Assembly (NCBI GenBank): GCA_001695595.3
Contig: MBPM02000182.1
Span: forward strand, 1 to 64,000
Source of the DNA: Plasmopara viticola
Lineage: Eukaryota > Oomycota > Peronosporomycetes > Peronosporales > Peronosporaceae
Direction: 5' to 3'
DNA length: 64,000 nt
The position numbers and the translations under genes were made by a program. Below, piece after piece: positions 60,200 through 64,000 of this stretch (positions are counted from its first letter, which is position 1; the number at the start of each line of letters is the position of its first letter). Below the pieces are notes generated by a model. The model was not told where the DNA came from, did not search any database, and worked only from the letters and a program-made list of their open reading frames with translations.

Positions 60200-60690
60200 C
60201 AAAGTCTTGTTGCCCAATCTATGTTGTAGTAATTGCTTCATCACGATGAAGCAAACTTGAGTGATTTCGACTAACTTAGACAAAAGCTTCTGTCTTCAAT
60301 CGCCGACGAGCTACCATTTCTCTGCCACGTACATTTCTCACCAAAGCACGCAAAGGAGCAGCCTCATTTATGCTGTGGCAATATCGTTCAAAAACTTCAC
60401 TCGTAATATCTGCATTAAAAAAATAACAATAAATATAATTTTATTGCACAAGCTTCCAAAAGCTTGAGCCACTTCGTTTTGACTGGTGCACTTGTAGAAC
60501 TTCTCCATGATGTATATGCAGCGACGTTCCTTTGCCAGTTCTTCAAACTTTCGCGACTTTCTTAAAACTTTCATGATGGTAATAATGCAGCACAAAGAGT
60601 CGGCATCCAAAATACAGGGATGTTTTCTTTAAAAGCAGAAATGTTGGGATTTGATACGCTTAATCTTGATAAGACCATACTGAGTTAAAG
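60200..60690 (-). repeat. Dispersed repeat, copy B (better preserved coding unit)
   Basis: Homologous to 44440-44920. On the minus strand a frame from 60610 reads MDADSLCCIITIMKVLRK, then FEELAKERRCIYIMEKFYK and EVAQAFGSL. A second piece in another frame reads ITSEVFERYCHSINEAAPLRALVRNV, MVARRLKTEAFV and a stop. Between them lies an AT-rich segment of about 40 bp starting GTGCAAT and ending ATGCAG, like an intron, but the phases do not join cleanly. The family is unknown to me. It is either a decayed gene of a multicopy family or a cargo piece of a mobile element. Confidence 0.6.
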
Positions 60691-60706
60691 ATATATATAT
60701 ATATAC
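60690..60706. repeat. AT dinucleotide microsatellite
   Basis: Eight AT units in a row, next to copy B of the dispersed repeat. Confidence 0.9.
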
Positions 60707-63700
60707 TTAACAATTCGCCGGAAACTCAAGAAAATGTAGAAATCGGACAATTGTTCAAGCTTTGTATAGACAGTGTATCCAAATACATAAATCTAGTTCT
60801 GATACTAAACGAGTCTAATGATGCTTACTTTAAAAGACTTTTAAGCTTAACACTTGTGTATCGCCGCGTTACTGACAAGCATTTATACGAGCGATCATAT
60901 TCAATTTCGAATCGCCTTCGCGATCTGCTATATTTTTGACCAGAAAAGAGGAAGTGTGCATAAGCTGTGAAGATCTCATGTCGACCCTCTGGCAAAAAAA
61001 AGTAATATATCTTTCGATTTAAATCGAGGTTTGGCGAACAAGAACAAGACCTGCAAAACTGGATGTTACGTTTAATTTTTCGCTTTGTGTCTTTTTGCAT
61101 CATTCAGTGCATTTTGAGCAAAACTTTTCACTTCTGAGGCAGGCACAACGCAACCAACTGTATCCGAATGTTTCAAAGAGTGCTCGACCAATAAACGCGC
61201 AAGCACTACAGCTAGATAGCAGGACAATATCTCTCTCTTGACTACTACGCTAGAGGAAAAGCCTAAAACCTGCTATGGTCTTCAGTTGATTGACAGCCAG
61301 GCGACTATGATTTTCAAAGTCATCTTCTTCAGACAAGCTTTGGTAAAACTATTCTTGAAGTGCATTGGAACAATCACCCGATACGTCGCAACCGTCACTG
61401 ATCCAAATCAAGCTCAACAATCGCAATGACATATTTAACATCACTGAGCTGTAGCAGCTAACACCAGCTACAGCAAGATTTAAAATTGGGTTAATGCTCT
61501 AGACTTTGCCGCATCTGAGCGCGCACGTGGTGCAATTTTTGCTGAAAAGCCTGCTAGCAAGCCCAAATCGCAAATTTAGAAAAGGTTTCGTATTCCGGCA
61601 GCGACAAAACGCTTTATGATTGCTACAAAGCACAAAGCGGTCTTAAGAAAGTACATGCTGAGAAAGCTGGTTCCTACCTATTCAATTTTGTTATCTTCTA
61701 CACGTTCATCCTTAGACGTTTCCAAAGCTGCAAGTATCACTGGTATTTTTGGCATCCAGCATCGAATCTCGCTGCCGAACGAGCACGCTATTTTGTCCGC
61801 ACAAGCAGGAAGAATCGGCGCTTATATTGGAGCAGCAATCGCTAAGTTCTACTTGAAACGCGTGGCTGCATGTCCAGGAAGCTGTATTGGACGTATCTGA
61901 GGCTGTAGGAAGAATCGGCGCTACAAAGGGAGAAAAACTCGCTAAGTTACACTTGTAACGCGTGTCTGCATCCAGGAAGTTTCCTGCGTTGCCAACGATG
62001 TGACGGCCAAAGAATGTACAAACGTCACACTTGGCGTTTGTCAAGGCTAGAGATATAAATTCATAGGAAGCAAAGGTACCCGATGAAGCTTATTAAGCGA
62101 TCAAATTCGGCACGATGCACGCGGATTTGCTGTCTGCCAGTGCATTCTAAATAAAGAGAAATTTTTGTATGAGCTTCGGGTCGTCAAACACAAATGTTCG
62201 ATGGGCAAATGAGCACGGAGTCGAAATACTACCTTGCTTTATACGAACTTGAAAGCTTGTTTTGTTAATTTGTAAAGCGAGCCTGATGCTTTCATCAAAC
62301 GTTCTTTATTATCTGCATCACCTTAAACACTTCAGCCAAGCCCAATTTATGTCGATACGAAAGTATATGCTTTACAGCAAAGGGAAACAAACACCGAAAG
62401 AAAGTCAAGCTCACTGAACACCCTTCTCAGATTTGCACACATTTTCACATTTTTATTGTCATGCTTAACATACTCATAAGCGTATCGGACTGTATGAGCA
62501 AGTCTTACGGTCTGGTATATGCATACTCTTGTCAAAGTGTTGCAAGCTCATCCATTAAGCGGCGATGGCCACGCTATCACTACTTAAAGCATAGTCATTT
62601 CATATACGTTTAAAAAGGTCTCACCACATAAGCACGATCAATAGAGACTCGTATATCTGCAATTCCTTTTCCAAACACGGCTAACCTTAATTTATTACTC
62701 CACCAAGCTAAAGATTTATTAGGTAAAGAAAACGATAATGCAATGGTTTCACACGTAAAGGACGTACAGATTATTTATGTTATTATCCAAGTGAGTCACA
62801 TAATGTCAGAGTTAAAACACTTGCATTCGTCCTGATTTATTAGAAAATACGCCGCAATCTTTGCAGGCCAAACATAGTCAATAATATGGTAGAGATTGGG
62901 ATTAAGTTCGCTTTCATCGTGATACGGCTGAGTAAATTATATTTCTTTCTTTCCCGTGTCAAAAGTTTAGCTATTGGGACTATTTTTGACGCAATGGTCT
63001 TTTACTATAATATGTACTCTTCGGTGCGCAAAATGCCTATTCTCTTCGTCGATTCAGTTGCACTGCAAACACTTAAACCTCAAATTCTTTCATAATTCAA
63101 AAAATTGCGAAATTTCCTTCTTTTTGTTATCGACAATTGTGTGCTATATAATTTTTGAAGTATTAGTTGTTCTTGTACAATAACCTAAAGTTCAATGTAA
63201 TAAGGTAGTGACTAAACGGATCTGTGGACAAGTTGGCCATAATCGAAGCGTCGTGGCTTATGAAGCCGAAGCAGCCTGAAGTATCAAGGCTAAGTGCTGC
63301 GTCTATCACAATACATGCGGCCTCACTATATATGCTGGACGGGTGAGTTTCGCGCGCCATTTATCAGCTCTTTGTTGCCTCTGACGCGAGCAGCTTGCTA
63401 ACTGATGAAGCCGTCGAAAATGAAAATTGCACAGCTGCTGGCAGAACTGCTCGCTCTACACAAGCGTCAGCCTCATCAAAGTCTTTGAAGTAAGATGTCT
63501 TACATTCTTTGAGCGTCGGTTTTATGTTATATTTCGGTTCTATGCGTGCAAGAAGGCTATGCACGTCTTTTTTCCATTATCCGCGTTTCTTTCGCGCGAA
63601 ATCAGTAACATTTTAAGTATTTGTACGGATGCTCCAGACTTATATGAGCGAGAATCATAATTCATCTTGCTAGTCATCACCTCAACAGTCCGTTTTTGTG

Positions 63701-64000
63701 GACACTCTAACAGCTCGTAGTGGTAGTTGTCCATATGTTGATAGGGAGTCAAACAAAGATGTTTACACACTATATATATATATGATAGGCCCACGATGTA
63801 AGTCATAACGGATTTGCTCATCTGCTCAGTTGGTGCGGCTTACCTTTATCTGGCATCTGGTCTAGCCAATTTTGGCGCGGTCTTTGACTTAGGCAGAATA
63901 AAGTCCTTCGCACCATAATATCATTTTAGTTCATAGAGATTGCGGGAATCGATTCAAGCACGCGTAGTGTGGGAGGGATGCACAAACATACTCAATCAAC
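60707..64000. other. Gene-poor stretch, no gene recognised
   Basis: Open frames such as 61616-61900 (plus) and 63540-63821 with 63364-63564 (minus) have no known domain. The last two lie end to end on the minus strand and could be pieces of one decayed gene. A second AT microsatellite is at 63770-63783. Confidence 0.4.
61808..61979 (+). repeat. Tandem duplication of about 72 bp
   Basis: Two copies begin GGAAGAATCGGCGCT, at about 61808 and 61909. They share CTCGCTAAGTT/ATCGCTAAGTT, ACTTG, AACGCGTG and end CCAGGAAG, with a roughly 30-bp spacer. The first copy lies in a 94-codon frame (AGRIGAYIGAAIAKFYLKRV); the second has a stop. The duplication is therefore not maintained as protein. Confidence 0.7.

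Noticed and set aside
1..64000. RxLR, CRN or other secreted effector genes
   Set aside because: I looked for signal peptides followed by RxLR/EER or LFLAK-type motifs in the listed frames and found none convincing.
1..64000. CRISPR arrays, prokaryotic operons or phage genes
   Set aside because: Genes have spliceosomal introns and eukaryotic families. No regularly spaced identical repeats were seen.

Overview
The window looks like nuclear DNA of an oomycete, probably a Peronosporales species (Phytophthora or downy mildew type). The evidence is intron-bearing eukaryotic genes with very short GT-AG introns (about 40-105 bp), compact gene clusters with 80-200 bp between neighbours, and long gene-poor stretches full of decayed retroelements. 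The species cannot be named from sequence alone, and all gene models below were assembled by eye from reading frames and splice signals.

Layout. 1-5056: no gene recognised. 5057-9495: a tail-to-tail pair, a myristoylation-type TLDc protein (MEAK7-like, six exons, +) and an AMBRA1/DCAF3-like WD40 protein (eight exons, -). 9496-19226: a mobile-element graveyard holding a tRNA-derived SINE with a 17-bp target duplication, a decayed pogo-type transposase (-) and a 5.5-kb decayed APE-type LINE (+). 19227-28945: a dense cluster of a tubulin-tyrosine-ligase-like gene (+), COG1 of the Golgi tethering complex (-), a tandem SANT-domain gene (+), a chromatin protein with FCS-like zinc motifs, a DNA-hypermodification-type helical domain and a PHD finger (-), and transaldolase (-). 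29108-29456: a second SINE-like insertion with a target duplication. 29457-37919: gene-poor. 37920-39716: one EF-hand protein (-). 39717-46758: gene-poor, with one copy of a dispersed repeat. 46759-55816: a second cluster with a giant multi-IQ myosin (+), IMP4 (-) and a zinc-knuckle nucleotidyltransferase (-). 55817-64000: gene-poor, with a LINE 3' fragment, the second copy of the dispersed repeat and a short tandem duplication.

Most intact genes are housekeeping: autophagy/TOR-type signalling (AMBRA1-like, MEAK7-like), Golgi trafficking (COG1), cytoskeleton (TTL-like, myosin), pentose phosphate pathway (transaldolase), ribosome biogenesis (IMP4) and RNA tailing (TUTase). The most unusual candidate is the gene at 25964-27779, which appears to join a domain known from phage DNA base hypermodification to eukaryotic chromatin-reader modules. 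Three otherwise well conserved genes (this one, the myosin and the SANT gene) show frame breaks. At least two of these are single bases beside short homopolymers, so assembly error and real lesions must be told apart before anything is called a pseudogene.
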